Source: Mactromeris polynyma (lineage: Eukaryota > Mollusca > Bivalvia > Venerida > Mactridae). From it: a stretch of DNA of 64,000 nt. Positions within the stretch are counted from its first letter, which is position 1, and each line of letters opens with the position of its first letter. Shown here piece after piece: positions 1 to 15,000 of the stretch. The stretch lies in contig JASFXZ010000039.1 of the NCBI GenBank assembly GCA_032209605.1, forward strand, positions 1,612,001 to 1,676,000, in the 5' to 3' direction. A program made the translations under genes and the position numbers. Below the pieces are notes generated by a model, which was not told the origin of the DNA, did no database searches, and saw only the letters and a list, made by a program, of their open reading frames with translations.

Positions 1-3000
1 CAAACAACGATGTCCCACATCATGCCTCATCTCTTGTATCTGAAAATATATAAATATTTGTTGTCGTATTTTGTCATGTTACAGCCAAGTATCCAGCATC
101 TATTAGAAATAAATACAGTCAGACCTCATTTATTCCAATTCATCGTGTCTGAAATTTTTTATCGAAAAACACATGGTTTCAAAAGCCCATTTCAATTTGA
201 CATTCCTAAAAGATACATAGGCACCGTAAATATATTTTGGATGATACAAAGCATTCAGATAGAAGGTTGTCGTATAAATGAGGTCTGACTGTAAGTTTGC
301 ACCTACCCGGCATTACATACAGATTGTCAATACAGCATACTGCAGACAATCAAAAAAATCATGAAATGTCATAATTATTAAAATAGCACTTTTACAAGTA
401 TGATTTAGAGTAATATAATTTAAGAACCAGCTTTTGAAGTGAGCATTATAAATATATAACAGGAAAGAGTACAAACAAGTAATGCAGCTATTAATTACTG
501 TTCTCCACATTGGCAATTTCTTTTCCTTGAAGAAAATCTCCACTGACAATAATTGTATTACAGTACAGCATCTGCTAAAGTGAATTCAATGGATCATAAA
601 ATACAACTTTAGTATAAAAGATAAAGACAATCTTATAGAGCTTACAGCGTCTTTGGAAGCCTTGAATTCCATGTACTTTTGTCCTTTTATAACTGGATCC
701 ATAAACAATATTCTTCCATCCTCCATTCCAAGTAACAGATATGTATGTCTGTAATATAATATGAGGGGAGTGATGGTGTAGTGGATCATGTGAGTGACAC
801 ACAAACCTAGAGGTGGAGGGTTCGATACCCGAGAAGTTCACACTACAACTCCACATAAGACACCAGGGGTGTAATTCCTAAACATCATAAGTCTGTAAGT
901 CAGACTTTGACTTTAAAGTGTTTACGAGTAATGCCCCAGTACTTAATTTACTGGAGAGTGGACTCAAGCATAAGCTTAACTCAAATAAGCATAAATGCTT
1001 TCATCACAATTGTGCTTATAAAACATTACACATACTTAAAGTTGACAAATCAATGACTCTTGTCATGCAGTTGCCATATCAGCAGTATGATAATGTCAAA
1101 AACTTCATGTCAGTTTTAATGGAGACATGTATCCAATTATTCTCACTTTTCATTCCTGTTTATGTTATCATATTTAATTCAATATAATGATTATCAAGTT
1201 AAAATATGGAAGCTGATTAAAAACTTGTCCATGAAAAAATGGTCTTACTAATGAAGTGTTCTTAATTTTGAGATGGTCTTTAAGTCAGGTTTTACTGTAC
1301 ATGACAACAATTTACCTGATTGGACAACATAGACCTTCGTCAGTCATCATCATAGCTGTAGAGTTAAGTATACACAGACTACAACAGTTAGATATAATCT
1401 CGTTTCCATTACCATTCTCTGTAGCTCTATGAGTGGTCAGTGACTGACTTGGTGGCTGGATGATCACTCTGAAACCATACAAAATTGAAATATTGCACCT
1501 TAAAATAATACTGACAACTACATTCAAGTTAGGCTATAACAAAAATGTACAAACTTTGTACAAATCAGTTATCGACTTTCTGAGAAAGGTCTGTAGTACA
1601 ACATCTTGCAGAGCACATTTGTCCCTGCAAGAACCTACATCCTTCTCATGTGTAAACTTTAGTTAAGCATACACAAACCAAATACAAATCATTTTGCTAA
1701 AATCTGGTTTCATTCTATGATCAATTGATATTCTTTTAGACACATTAACATAACTTTATTTAAGTTCCATTTATGATAAAAGCATAATGTTTATATGAAT
1801 CACTCTTGAGTCAGCTTCCTACCAAACCAGTACTGGTGTGTTGTGTAGAAGTGTGGTCTAATCTTTGCAATGGTAGAACCCACAACCTCTGAGCTGAGAG
1901 GTGGCCACTTTGACCACATACCGTACATCTTTGTGCATTTGGAAAAATTGGGATACTATAATGCTATTGCCAATTAATTATTAACTGCCATTTCTTAATC
2001 AAGTATATTACACTCCCTTCTATTTTCCCATTTCGTCTGTGGAAAAAAGTCAACTTTGGATACAACGATATTCAGATACAATAGAATAAATCTTATGGTC
2101 TCCTGAATAGTGTTATAAGTGGAGTTTACTGTATGAGTTTTTATAATGACTGTTGTTTTGAAGCAGCTAACAGAGCCATCAATTTCTATGATTAAAACAT
2201 TGAGAAACCTAACATAAAATAGGACGTACCCTGGTGGTAGATTAGAAGTATCACCACTGATGTAAGGTAACTGTAGATCATGTACATCCCATATAGCAAT
2301 TCTACTGGATGGATCAGTTCTGTAATATACCAGACACAGGAATTATTATTATACAAGTATGGCAGCAACATTCAACATTAACAAGAACACCATCACAGAC
2401 CAAAAACATCAATAGTAAAACAAAAACAACATGTTCACACAAACAATGAGAAGATGCATAACGTAAACACTAAATATGTGTTGATATATAAATGAAAATG
2501 CTAGTCTTGTTATTTCTCCAGATTGTTATCGTACCTAAGTCGAATATACCTAACGTTTATGTATATCAAAAACTCATGATAAACAATGTTTAGATACAAA
2601 TATAATAAGACAGTAAAGGTTATAGAATTGTTGTATTCATTTCCCAAAGCTGCATATTGTGGGAGGCAATGAAATTACTTTTACAAAGATCCTTGGTTTA
2701 TACAAAAGCTGAACAGAAAATTAGTCCACCACCATTACGCTGAACGACACTAACTATTCTTGTCTGAGCCTATTCTGAAATCTGCCATAGATGCCATATA
2801 TGAAATATTTCCAGGCAACATGTAATAGAGTCATTTGACATTCTTCATAATACAGTTGTATAATACTGTATATTCTGATATTTTGACAGCAGTTTTATTT
2901 TGGCTATACTGGTGGTTTTGTACATACCTTGTCGTATATACCCATATTTCCTTATTTGTAATCAGTAGAAATGCAGCATTTTTCTCTCGACTGTAACAAA

Positions 3001-6000
3001 CACTAATAACTTTCTGTAATGGTGAAATATCAGGGGGAGGTAATACTGTTGTTATGTTCTTATGATTGCTGCGACAGAAGATTCGAACACTGCAATAAAA
3101 ATATAATTTGATGAATGTATATACAACTATCATACACAAATATCAATTATTGTTTAAACATTGACTGCTTAGCCTGTACAAGCAAAATTCAATGTTTAAA
3201 TATTTCACTTTCTTATCAATACATCAAAGTATGGTGAAATTTCATAATAGTTATAGTTGATTCAAATATATTATATAATATTCTGACCATTAATTTCTAT
3301 ATTGATATGGATTTGATATCATATTCTATTCAGTACAAGCACTGAGAAACCTACACGGATGCAGCCTTTCAGTCATAGGACCCATGCAAACATGTTCATA
3401 TTTTCAAGCCATCTATAGTTCTAAAAATCAGAATATGGTTATTCCCACTTATAAGCCCAGGGCTCGATCTCTCAAAACATCTCAAAAAGAAATCTCAGCT
3501 CAATATGAGATTTTTATCAAATCAGAGTCTGAGTTTGACACAATCTCATTTTGGATCTCTTGAAAAATTTCTGAGAAAAAACTCATCTCATCTTTTTTGT
3601 TTTGTAATATCTATTTTGATTCTGGTCTAAGATGAGAAAAATCTCAATAATTTTAGATAATATTCGAGCTGAGATTTAGCTCAGATTGAAATGCTTCGTG
3701 AGATCGGGGTCTGATTTTATGTAGAAACTATTTACAGATATATCAGAGAGTTTCACATGTCTTTATGCTGTGTACATTGAAGATAGGTCATAGAACCAGA
3801 CTTACATAGTTTCTAGCTTATGCAATACACCGCACATAACATTAATGCCCCGCCAAAAAGTAATAACAAAATCGAACATGCAAGCAAAGTTCAACATACC
3901 TGCTGTCATCTCCTACTGCAAGAATCCTCGTTGTTTTCTCTTCACAGGTAGCAAGTGAAAGGTTCGATACCTGGTTCCGGGCTAGAGCCCAAAAACTGCA
4001 GAAATTATTTAGATGCCATAGTGTAATATTTCTACATGTACTTATATAGAGAAGTTTGTCATCTGTTAGTCCCATCCACATGACTCCATCAGCTGATACA
4101 ACAATCCTGTAAGGTGAACACAATTATTGCATTCAATAATATAAGTATGATTGATATACATGTATTTAATATATATATATAAGATTTGCTAGTTTGGTCT
4201 CAACATAGTTTGTATTCTCTAAACCAGACAGCTTGATCAAATCACAAAAATTCACATGCCATTTTTCTGTTGCTTTTGTAATCTTGCTTGTTTGTTTTAA
4301 TTGTACCTTACTGATATTATATATTATATGCCTTGTTGTATTCTAATGCTCTCATACCCATGTTTTCATGTATTCATAAACTGAGCTTAACTAAAATAAA
4401 CTTGTAAACTTATATTTTGTGATGTCAACTACAATAAAAGACAGGATTATGTATGGTTTGTATCAAGTCTTTGACAGCTCAAAATAAGCGCTATACCCAT
4501 TCTCACTATTACAAAAGTGATTGAAAAATTCTTCCTTCTACTTCAAAACCATGTTCTAGGACATACAGTTTTTTGAACTCAAGAAGATAAACATACAGCA
4601 ATGTCAACATTTATTTCAAACAATCGTTATAATGAAATAATGCAAAGCTAATTGCAACAATATGATCACCAATGCAAATGAGGAATTTTTCACCTGTGGA
4701 TATGCTTTTTTGTCTTTAATAGATTTGGTGCACCAATGGGTCACATGCCTAAAAAAAGTTTTATTTCCCAGAACATAGACAGGAATGACTGACGGGACAT
4801 CTGATTCTTTATGGTAAGAGCAAGGTAGATAAACTTACATATACAACAAATCCATCGTTTCCAGTGACCACATACGTATTGAACCATCTAGAGAAGATGT
4901 GATGAGTATTGACGAGGATTCTGGATGTAGGAATAGACTGGTAACTGCACGAGAATGTCCTCGAAATGTGTGAACCAGTCCACCATTCAAACTCCATACC
5001 TTTACTGTAACAAACACAACAAAAATATAGTATAATTTACTTTTATATTTGCTTAACATTTGACCAGAGTTTTTGATTAAGTATTCTATATATAAAAGGG
5101 GGATAATTCTGTCAAAATGCTGTTTAGAGATATAAACATAGTTACAGCTTCCTCTTACCACCCTGAACACTGGCATAAACTCTTCCAATCCAATACTACC
5201 AGTAGTTGCAATGACATATCACTTAACATAAAACTTAAACCAAACAGACAGCAACACCAATGCCGGATGAGTACGACAGTCCCCCTCTCCTTCAAATAAT
5301 CAAGCTAAAAACAACATGCCTCCCTCCCTTCAAATGGAAGTGGACATAACTGAAGTGCTTAAGGAAATCTATAAGATAGTTGTTTTATCAATTCACCAGT
5401 CATAACACCAATGATCTGCAAGTCAAAGAATGAGTCAGGTTATGAATTCAACTTATTTCTTACAAACCTTCAGAGTCAACAGAAGATGTGACTAACACTT
5501 TGGCGGACGGAGAGAAACATGCCCCAGTGATAGACATTGTGTGTGCCCTGTAAATAGATAATGATGAGATGAAACTGAAGTAAAAGCGCTAAATGTTTCT
5601 TTAAACACAATTTACATATCATGTAATTAACAAAATACTAGAGGTGACTATTAAGCCTTTTTCACACTACTGTAATGCTGAAAAGGCTATCAAATGCTAA
5701 TGATTTGGCAGTGTACTACATGTATCGATATACTAGAGCAATAGTTAATGGCATCTGTAAATACTAAATTTTGTTAAATGTAAATCCATAGTTACCTTGG
5801 TAAGGTAACATGAATGAGTCAGTAACTTACTAATTAGATTAAAATGTGTAACTGCAATGAGAAGAAATGAAATATAAAAACAAAATTCAGTTTACATAAA
5901 AAATAACACGATACAATAGGTCTTAAATTTTCTCAGCACAAAAACTGAAAACTGGCACAAAATATGTGTTAATATAAACTATAGAAAACATTAATAGTTG

Positions 6001-9000
6001 ATGGAACTATCAGTAATAATTGCTGAATTATAAAGTTTCATAATTGAGGCATAGTATCAAGACAATAGCAATCACAATCCAATGATCTACTGTTACACCT
6101 GGATGGCATACCTTTCAAAATTGTAGAGTAGTTTTCCAGAGAGATCATACACATGAAGATCTGTGTCCGAGCAACAGTATAAATGTTGTAGATGATAATC
6201 TAACTCAACTTTCTTCACCCAACTTCCACCCACATTTGGCAAAGTTTCCCTGGAATATCAAATTAAGCATAACTACAAATTCAGTGCAAACACTTTTTCT
6301 ACAGTAATCCTCACATGCAATAAAGATGATATGTAGACCTTTCTGCATTCCTGCAAACCTGAGGTCCAACCCTGTCAACTTGTAGCTCATTTACAAACAC
6401 TGTCAGACCTTCAAATACCTTCAAGTACCTAAGTTTAAACCAAAAGTCAGGCATTTATTCTAAAATACAGTTGTAAAATTACGCAAGCAACTGTTGATAA
6501 TGAACATTACTGTGACTAGCTGGGCAGTTGCAGATATATTCTACATTCTGTACAATGTAAAAGGGTCCATAAAAGGGATTGCCACAATCATGATACATTG
6601 AAAATCATGCTATGTTAAGTTGATTAACCTGAAGTTGATTGACTTGAAAAATGGTGGGAGTGACTCTTTGTCAGGCATTACGAAAAATGCTACTAGTCAT
6701 TTTTTTACCAATGACAAAAACATTAAATAAAATCTGCACACAATCTTACTTGAGTCGTAATTCATAGTTAGCCAGAGGCTTTAGCTCTGTGAACACTTTG
6801 CCAGCTGCTTGTTGGAATAACCAGATCTGAAAACAGATGTGGAATGATGAAGAAAAACAAATCATTTGGTTACTTAACCTACTACATATCAAATGAAGCA
6901 TTTCACTTTTCATTAACAGTGGTTGTGAAGTGTTAAGTATAAGTTGGTACATGTTACAAACTTAGAAAAACAAAATAAATGTAATCATTCCCACATATTC
7001 TGATATATTATCGTAAGTCATATTTTTCTTTGAATTCCATGCCTGGATACAGACACGATTTGAGAGTTTCACTATCAACAAACAGGACCCGATCTCCCTA
7101 AGCATCCCAAATAAAAATCTCAGCTTAAAATTGAGATTTTGCTTAAATCAGAGTCAGAAGTTGAGACAAATCTCATTTTGGATCTCTTCAAAAAAATTCT
7201 GAAAGCTCATTGTTTTTTAATAGTACAGATTTAGAATCCAGTCTTAGTATGAGAAAAATCGGGCCCTGTTAATACACTTGAGTTATAACAACACATATTA
7301 CCTTAATGCCACCAACACCACCAGTAATCAGTTCATCTCTCACAGGATTAAACAATATATACAACACAGATCTCATATCTGTATTCACTGAACACGTTTC
7401 CTCAAAATCTCTGTTCAATACCTGAAACAGAGAAAATTACCAACATCAAATCTTAGAATACTAGTACTACCCTATAAGACCTATTGACTGCTGACACATG
7501 TCAGTACAGTAAAACCTCACTAAAAGGTCACCCTAGTAATAAGACCACCTCGAAATTAAGAAAACAATTTTCAAGTCCATTTTCACCGTTTTGTTCCATT
7601 CTCAACCTCAATATGAAGACAACCTCAATAAAATTACCAGTTTTCAAGGGTCCTAAGGGTAGTAGTATTATCAAGGTTACTCAATACATGTATACAAGTA
7701 GAAGCATGATGATACATGTTTTAGGCAAACAACTATTTTGAAGTTCATTACTTTTTTAAGCAGAATTTCAAATAAGACATGTATGACCATGAAGTAAAAT
7801 TATTCTGTGATAGAAAGTTAAAAAATTAACAATTTGCACATCTCAGCAGCAGCATCAATCGGCCTGCATCTGAAACCAACATGTGTATGTTAAAATGATC
7901 TGACACAAAAAAATAGATAATTTGTTTCATTACAAATTCATAAATACTTCTTCAGAAAAGTATTGCTGTGTCAAAAAGCATTTTCAATTTATTGCATGTG
8001 ACACAAATATGAAAATACATTAACTGCAATGGGAATTGTCAAAGTGTACAAGTTATTTTGGAGGGCAGTGTATTTTCTGCTGTTACAACAGGAATACAGT
8101 TCATGGAATCATGTCATGTTCAAGCACCTCTTATATTTGTGGGCACAAGAATATACATGGATCTATTCATAATTACAAAATCTTGGGAAAAGTTTCAATG
8201 TCAAGTAATTTTAATGATAATTTATCAATTTGCATTTGAGGTATTGTTTGTTTTTCTGAGTATGTTTCTATAGCAACAAAGTATTTGTTCAGTGGATCTA
8301 TTGATCAAGTACATGTTTGCTGTAATAACAACAAGGGTCTGGTGGTGAAATGAATTTGTTGAAACAAAAGAGGTAAATACCATGAAATATCAGCGACAAG
8401 TAATCAGTGAGTTGGAATACAAGTGTATATAAATAAAGACAATAGATTTCCACACTGATAACAATTGAACCAAAGAAATGCTCCTTGAAAAAAAAGAAGA
8501 ATTTATTGATAGAATCTGCAGACTTCAATGTACATTTTGTATTTGTTGTGAAGCAATATATTATATTCATTACCTTCACAGAGAAATCCTTCCCCAGAGC
8601 AAAGTAGCAGTTATATTTGGGTGCATACACAATATGCATGATGAGTCTGTATTCATATTTGGGGTACTGTAACGCTCTGCGTACTGAAATGAGTAACAAT
8701 TATATATCAAATCTATTCCAACAAATATTTGAATTAGAAAATACATAATTGTTTGATTTGTTTATGCAAATTTGTAATTGTTTTACATACATTACATAGA
8801 CTGTTTGTCAAAATGGAAACAATTTTAAAATGAGAGAACAATTTATACAAAGATAATATTCAGACAGATTTTGAGAAATTGTATAGCATATTATAACCCA
8901 GTACAAGAAAGATTAAAGAACTCTACATCATTTGCAGGAACTTTGGAATGTTACTTAAGTAAAGAACACATTCAAAGATATCATAATAAACATTATGGTA

Positions 9001-12000
9001 CATGTGCAATCTTCACTGCATTTGAGTTTAGAGTTTATTGTGATAAATAATAATAAAAAAATCAGCAATTATTCAGCTAAAATACTTGTTTAATTAATTT
9101 ATAATTGATTTTAATTTAACTGGAAACGGTATAAATGAAACTGCTTAAAACGGAATAACAAGACAGTGAGCCTAACTTCTTGCACTCAAAGTTCTGAAAC
9201 AAAAATAACCAGACATATGTGTAATTCAAACCACTGAGTTCATATAAAATAAAACTGACAGTTCACTCAAATTTCACAATACAACCACATGGCACGTGCA
9301 GATCCAATTTGTCAACAATTACAATAAGAACATGTTATATTGGATGTGAATGAAATAAATAAAGTGATTATCAAACCTTGAAATATTGCAGTATAAGTTT
9401 GTATTAAATAGAATGCAGTACATAGAGATGTAACTTCTGGTGGGTCCAGCCAGTACTTAGATTTTTTTAAATAAAAAACTTAAATATCAGCTTGAAAAAT
9501 AGGAGGCAGACAGAGCTGATAACTAGGTAATGAATTATTGAGATGGTCCTAATATTGAGATTGATTTAAGAGTAAAACAGTGATAATGGGACTCGAAAAT
9601 TTGGTTCTTAATTTTAAGGTGGTCCTATTATTGAGGTGGTCTTAAAGTGAGCTTTTACTGTATCAAGGGGGAACCAATGTTCCTGGATTTTCAACCAGTT
9701 CTAGAATCTTTTCAAGAAACTGATAACTTCCCTCAGTGAATCCGAGTTGGAAGACAAACCACCTAGGTGAAGTACTTCTGGCAAACCAATGCAAGTTTCA
9801 GTAGTAGAATGAAATCATAGTCTACAATGTTTGAGCAAACCAATCAGAAGAAACGATTGAACTTAAATGCTCAATGTACTGCATTTGTAACAGTTTAAAC
9901 AACAATACAACAAATGTATACACTGTAAATACAATAGGTAGAATTGAAACCTGTACCAACTATGAAATCTGTATTGCTGAAAATATAAACATTCATTATG
10001 ATAAATGTGCTTCATTTATCCTCAACACACAGTGCAGAACATTTCCCTGAAAATTTTCATAAAAACTGAAATTACCTCCCGTATCTTATATGAAAATACA
10101 TAAAAATGTAGTAAATATACATACGTGAGATTTTTATCAAATGCCTCAGCAACAACTGGTTTCAAAAATAATGTAAATCATTTCAAAAGAAAATCAAGCA
10201 AAGTCCAGAGGCATTCATTTTTATCGTGTTTTTACATAATTATACTGTACTGCATGAATGTGCAAGTAGTCAATTTTTTAAGCCAGTATTTTCTTAATTA
10301 CCAGCATATATATAGATAACCATCTCATTTACTCAGTTACAGGGAGGTAACTGTTGTACATGTGTAATATTTTGAACCTTCACCATATATACAAGAGTTT
10401 TGGAAACAGGTGACCCAAAGCCAATGCAGCAGACGTGAAAGGTTACCAATGTAACGATGCTTTAATGTTACAGAGGACTTCTTTTTTAACAGTTTCTTCA
10501 TGCCCGTGTTTCCTCCTGCTACAAAACATAGGTTAATAAGGCAAGCTTCTATTTATTCATTTTGAAGAAACATTATGATTGACTAACAGATTACTACAAA
10601 CTTTATGATTGGCCGACAGTTTGTTACAAATGTTATGATTGGCTGCCAGTTTGTTACAAATGTTATGATTGACTGCAAGTTGTTACAAATATTATAATTG
10701 GCTGGCAAAACCAAACAGCAAAAAACTTAAAAAAATCAAACTAAACAAATCTAACTAAACCATAAAGGCATTTGGTGTAGTTCTTTCAATGTTAAACCCA
10801 AAACCAACACCAGCCAAGTTCAAGTAATTGTATAGTTTAATGTTGAGTTGGAGTATCCTGTATCTCATTAAAATGCATGATAACTTCCCCACATGAATTA
10901 GAGGTTGTGGACAAATGGCTTTGGAACTTCAGTCAAACTATTATGAAGAACATAATTCCTCACTTATGGTTCGAACCTATAACCAGTAGATAGGCAGTTG
11001 AGAGCTCTACCAACAGAGCTAATGGAGCCTGAATGTACATTAAAAACCAATTGTGTATAGATTCTCATCCATCAAAGGTTCAGAAAAGTGCATACTATCT
11101 GGGGCAAAGAATGACTTCTGATGTAAGACTGCATCACTTTGTGCATCAAAAGCATAATAAAGCAACGTTGAAATGAGAGTAAAGAAACCAAGGGTCTATT
11201 TTCTAAAACTATTAAGACTGAGACATAGATTTTACAGAAAGTTTATAGATATTGAGATGCATCCCTCTACTTCTTCTTAAATATATATCATCACCTAGTA
11301 ATGTTCCATAGTCCACAGGTGCCCCCACTTTACTCTATCAAGGGGCATAACTCTAACTAACTTAACCCAATCAAGAAAAAAGTTCTTGTTATGACTATAA
11401 TAATCCCATAAAGTTCCAATACTCCAGGTCATATACTATCTACAATATGAGAGACACAAAAATAAGTCTGACGGACAGGCATAAGTCCCCTTCCCACACT
11501 TGGAGGGGACAAAAAACTATCTACATGAAGACAAAACCAAGACATAAAAGTATTCACAGAAAACAGACTCAGTACCTAATTTCATACCTTTAAATTTAAG
11601 ACCAGTACATAAATATACGCACAGAAAACAGGCATAGGTATCACATTGTTTACTATTAAATCTGATATATTTAGAAAGAGAGAATAAGTTGCTACAGGGA
11701 ATGCCATATACATAAGACAATGCCTCCCCACTGAAGACAATTTGGCTGACAGGGTGGCAACTCCTTCCAGAAGGAAATTTGACAAACAATGAAATTAATT
11801 AAGTTTTTCAATGCTCAACTTCACTCATAATTTGTTTTCAAACAAATGAGCCAAGAACTACATTACAGTTTATTCTAGCATGAATGGTAGCAAGATCTGA
11901 AACATTTATGTATGAGCAGTGCATGTACAATACCTTGGTTCAATTTAAATGTTTTTGGAGATAAATCCTTGGTCTGAAGCTGCTTAATATCTGTAAACAT

Positions 12001-15000
12001 GAAGTCAGTTATATAATGTAATACATTTATTAGAAATACTATCTATGATTAATCTAGGCATGAGAATGTAAAATATCAAAATCAGCTGAAAATTTGGCAA
12101 GGGTTCCAGGGGACCGCTGAAGCTCCTGGCTTTTAAGCATCTAAGAAGGCTTAAATTGTCTCAAAAACAGTCCTTGCGAGCGCCAAATCCACGGATTTCC
12201 ACAAATCCATGGAATATTCTCATGCCTGTAAATCTGAGAGATGAAATAAACAGCCAAGCAGCTTATTTTAATTTTGCACGACGGTCACTTTATGTGAACA
12301 TGGATTTCTAATATAACTTCATTTTGTGGTCATCCACTAAATTCCATCATTTTATTGTGAGCTACATTTTATCATACATTGTTTGACACATGAATAATGT
12401 GGCTAACAATTATCTTAAAATACCAGAAATGTTTACAGTATTGAGTTTCTCACTAATTGATGTTTAAATTATAAAAAATCAAAGGAAAGGTTAGTAAAAA
12501 TAAAATGTCAAATATTGTGGTAAATACCAAATATGGATAAAATGTAATAATCTCATATCCTGTTTTGTTCCACAAAAATAATTACATACTTAATGACTAT
12601 AAATATTATGGTCAGGAGTTCTATATTGTATGATTCAACAAACAATAAATGATCAATGAGTATAGAAATAGGTAGACATTGGATCATAGATGGTTTTTAT
12701 GATAATCTTGAATTGTCTTTTTAAAAATACAAATGTATGTCAAATAGATTATTAATAACAATGTTATGCAGCTAACAATGCCAATAAGGTGATAATACAT
12801 TATTTGCAATGTACCTGCCAAATAACAATGATAATATAGTAAATAGTTTAAATGATGATGAAAAATTTATGACAAACTCGGCTTTCTGCAGGTATTAACT
12901 TTTGTGAACATGAGAAGTATGATGAAATTAATATTGCAGTAATAAATGTGATGATGATGATGCTGATGCTGCTGATGATGATGTAAGCTACATGTAGTCA
13001 GTGTTGCCATTGACTTGTCTGTTGCTGATGTCAATGATGACTTATGTGGAAACAACAGTAATGATGTTGATGATGAAGATGATAATAATGATGATCAGAA
13101 TTTCAACAGTGTTGTTATCACTGCATTTTTCAGTGATGATGATGATGAAGATGATGATGATATTGAGTATGGTGACAAGATCAGATTAGATGATTTGAAG
13201 TGATCAAACTTCGGACTTATTTATTTTTATTAAATAAAAAAATAGCAATAAAGAAAATCAAGGAAAATATAGGATGATCAAAATTCATATAAACATTTGT
13301 TTTTAATAGTAAAAAGGTGGATGTAAGAAATTTCAATATTTAACCAAAGGAGCTAATGCACTATCAAATTACCCCTTACATTACCACATGCATACATAAC
13401 TCTGAAAGATTTTAACATGTATGTTCTACTTTTATCTATTGGTACAATATCTACAGAGCACACAGAAAATCTTACACAATTATTCGCTTCAAAAGAAAAT
13501 AATTAACAAACTCCTGCATTGCTGTAATAAATTTCTAAAATTGGAGAAAATTCTTTTTGAAATAAATTAATCATTTGGCAGTCCAACAAAAACCTAATTT
13601 CAAATATATCAAAGTCTATATAGTGTATGGATAATAATCTTTGTTTGTAGAACATGTCTAAGATAAATTAAATGTAATGCATTTCAATGACATTGATATA
13701 GTAAACTGGAGAGAAAAATCAATGATAAAAGGCTTAGCGACATGTGGTTCAATTGTATATTCCATTAGCTGTAATATATTTGTGTATACTGATACAAGGA
13801 TACTGCCTACTTATAATGTTTGATTTATTGTTTTCAATGACTTGTTTGGTAGAAATTACAGTTTTAACAATAGTATAAGAAGGTATTACTGCAAAGAATG
13901 TTCAACCAAGTTTCAAAATTTCACAAGATGCTTAAGTAGAGGTATACTGTTCAATAGCCAATTGTCATAATAACTAGCATTCATAAATAGTTGAACATTT
14001 TATTTGAGCACAACGACCGTTCTTGTTAAGTTGGCCCATGATAATTATACTATCTATTGGAAGCCACTCTTACCAGTTGACAGATGATATCTTACAGATT
14101 TGTATAATTATGAAAGTCAGGCAACGACAGTGGAAAAATAGTTGTACAATGAAAACAACATCATATAAAATGGATAACACATAAAGAAAACATGCAATCT
14201 TCAAAATAAAGGCTGAAATACAACATAAAAACTAATCTATGACACTGAGGAAGGCACTGAGGAAGGCACTCTACTGATTGACAAAATTAGTAGAAATGTT
14301 ATTTGAATCGTCAATTGTAAAAATATCAATTTTGTGTTAGTTTTATGTAAAAAATCTGGCTATATACAAGTACAAAACAATAAATCTTTTAGTATAAATA
14401 TATAAGTAGAAACATTACCTCTTGGATCCACCATGTCTCGTTTCCATGTTGTTATACCTTTAGAGTCCAAAATGACAAATTGTCTCATACGACCATTGTA
14501 GGCAACTGAAATAAAATAATAGATAATATATAATTCTATCACAATTATGCTAAGTGCAATTAAATAAGTTCAAATAGGTCTGTATATTATATGAGCTAGC
14601 ATCACCACGTCAATATCATAGCATAAATTATTCACCCATTGCATTTATAACATGATTTTTTAACATTTGTATGAATGTTGCACAGAAAATGACCACTTCA
14701 ATGGTCCAAGAAAAACACAATTATTAATAACATCCAACAAACCATTTACAGACTGACAAACCAAAATATGACACATAGTTCATATATCAGCACACAATTC
14801 AATTAATAGCAATGGTTCAGTGAAATTGAGTGTACACACAGGAGACTGACCCCATGAATCCTTTACCTCAAAACTTTACCACTACACCCTTCTAACCCAA
14901 AATTAATTGACTTTAGACAACATTTTATTTTGAGGGGGCAACATATTTCTGCTGTAGACAGGTGACTATGTGTGTTGAATGAAAATAAAGCTATTTACCT

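Noticed and set aside
8298..8573. Extension of the WD40 exon beyond 8574
   Set aside because: The frame stays open past the donor GTAATG, but the in-phase continuation is exon 6 at 7302-7421. The extension is hydrophobic intron translation.
13015..13203. Asp-rich small protein
   Set aside because: A GAT/ATG microsatellite inside a WD40-gene intron, with no splice sites or homology.
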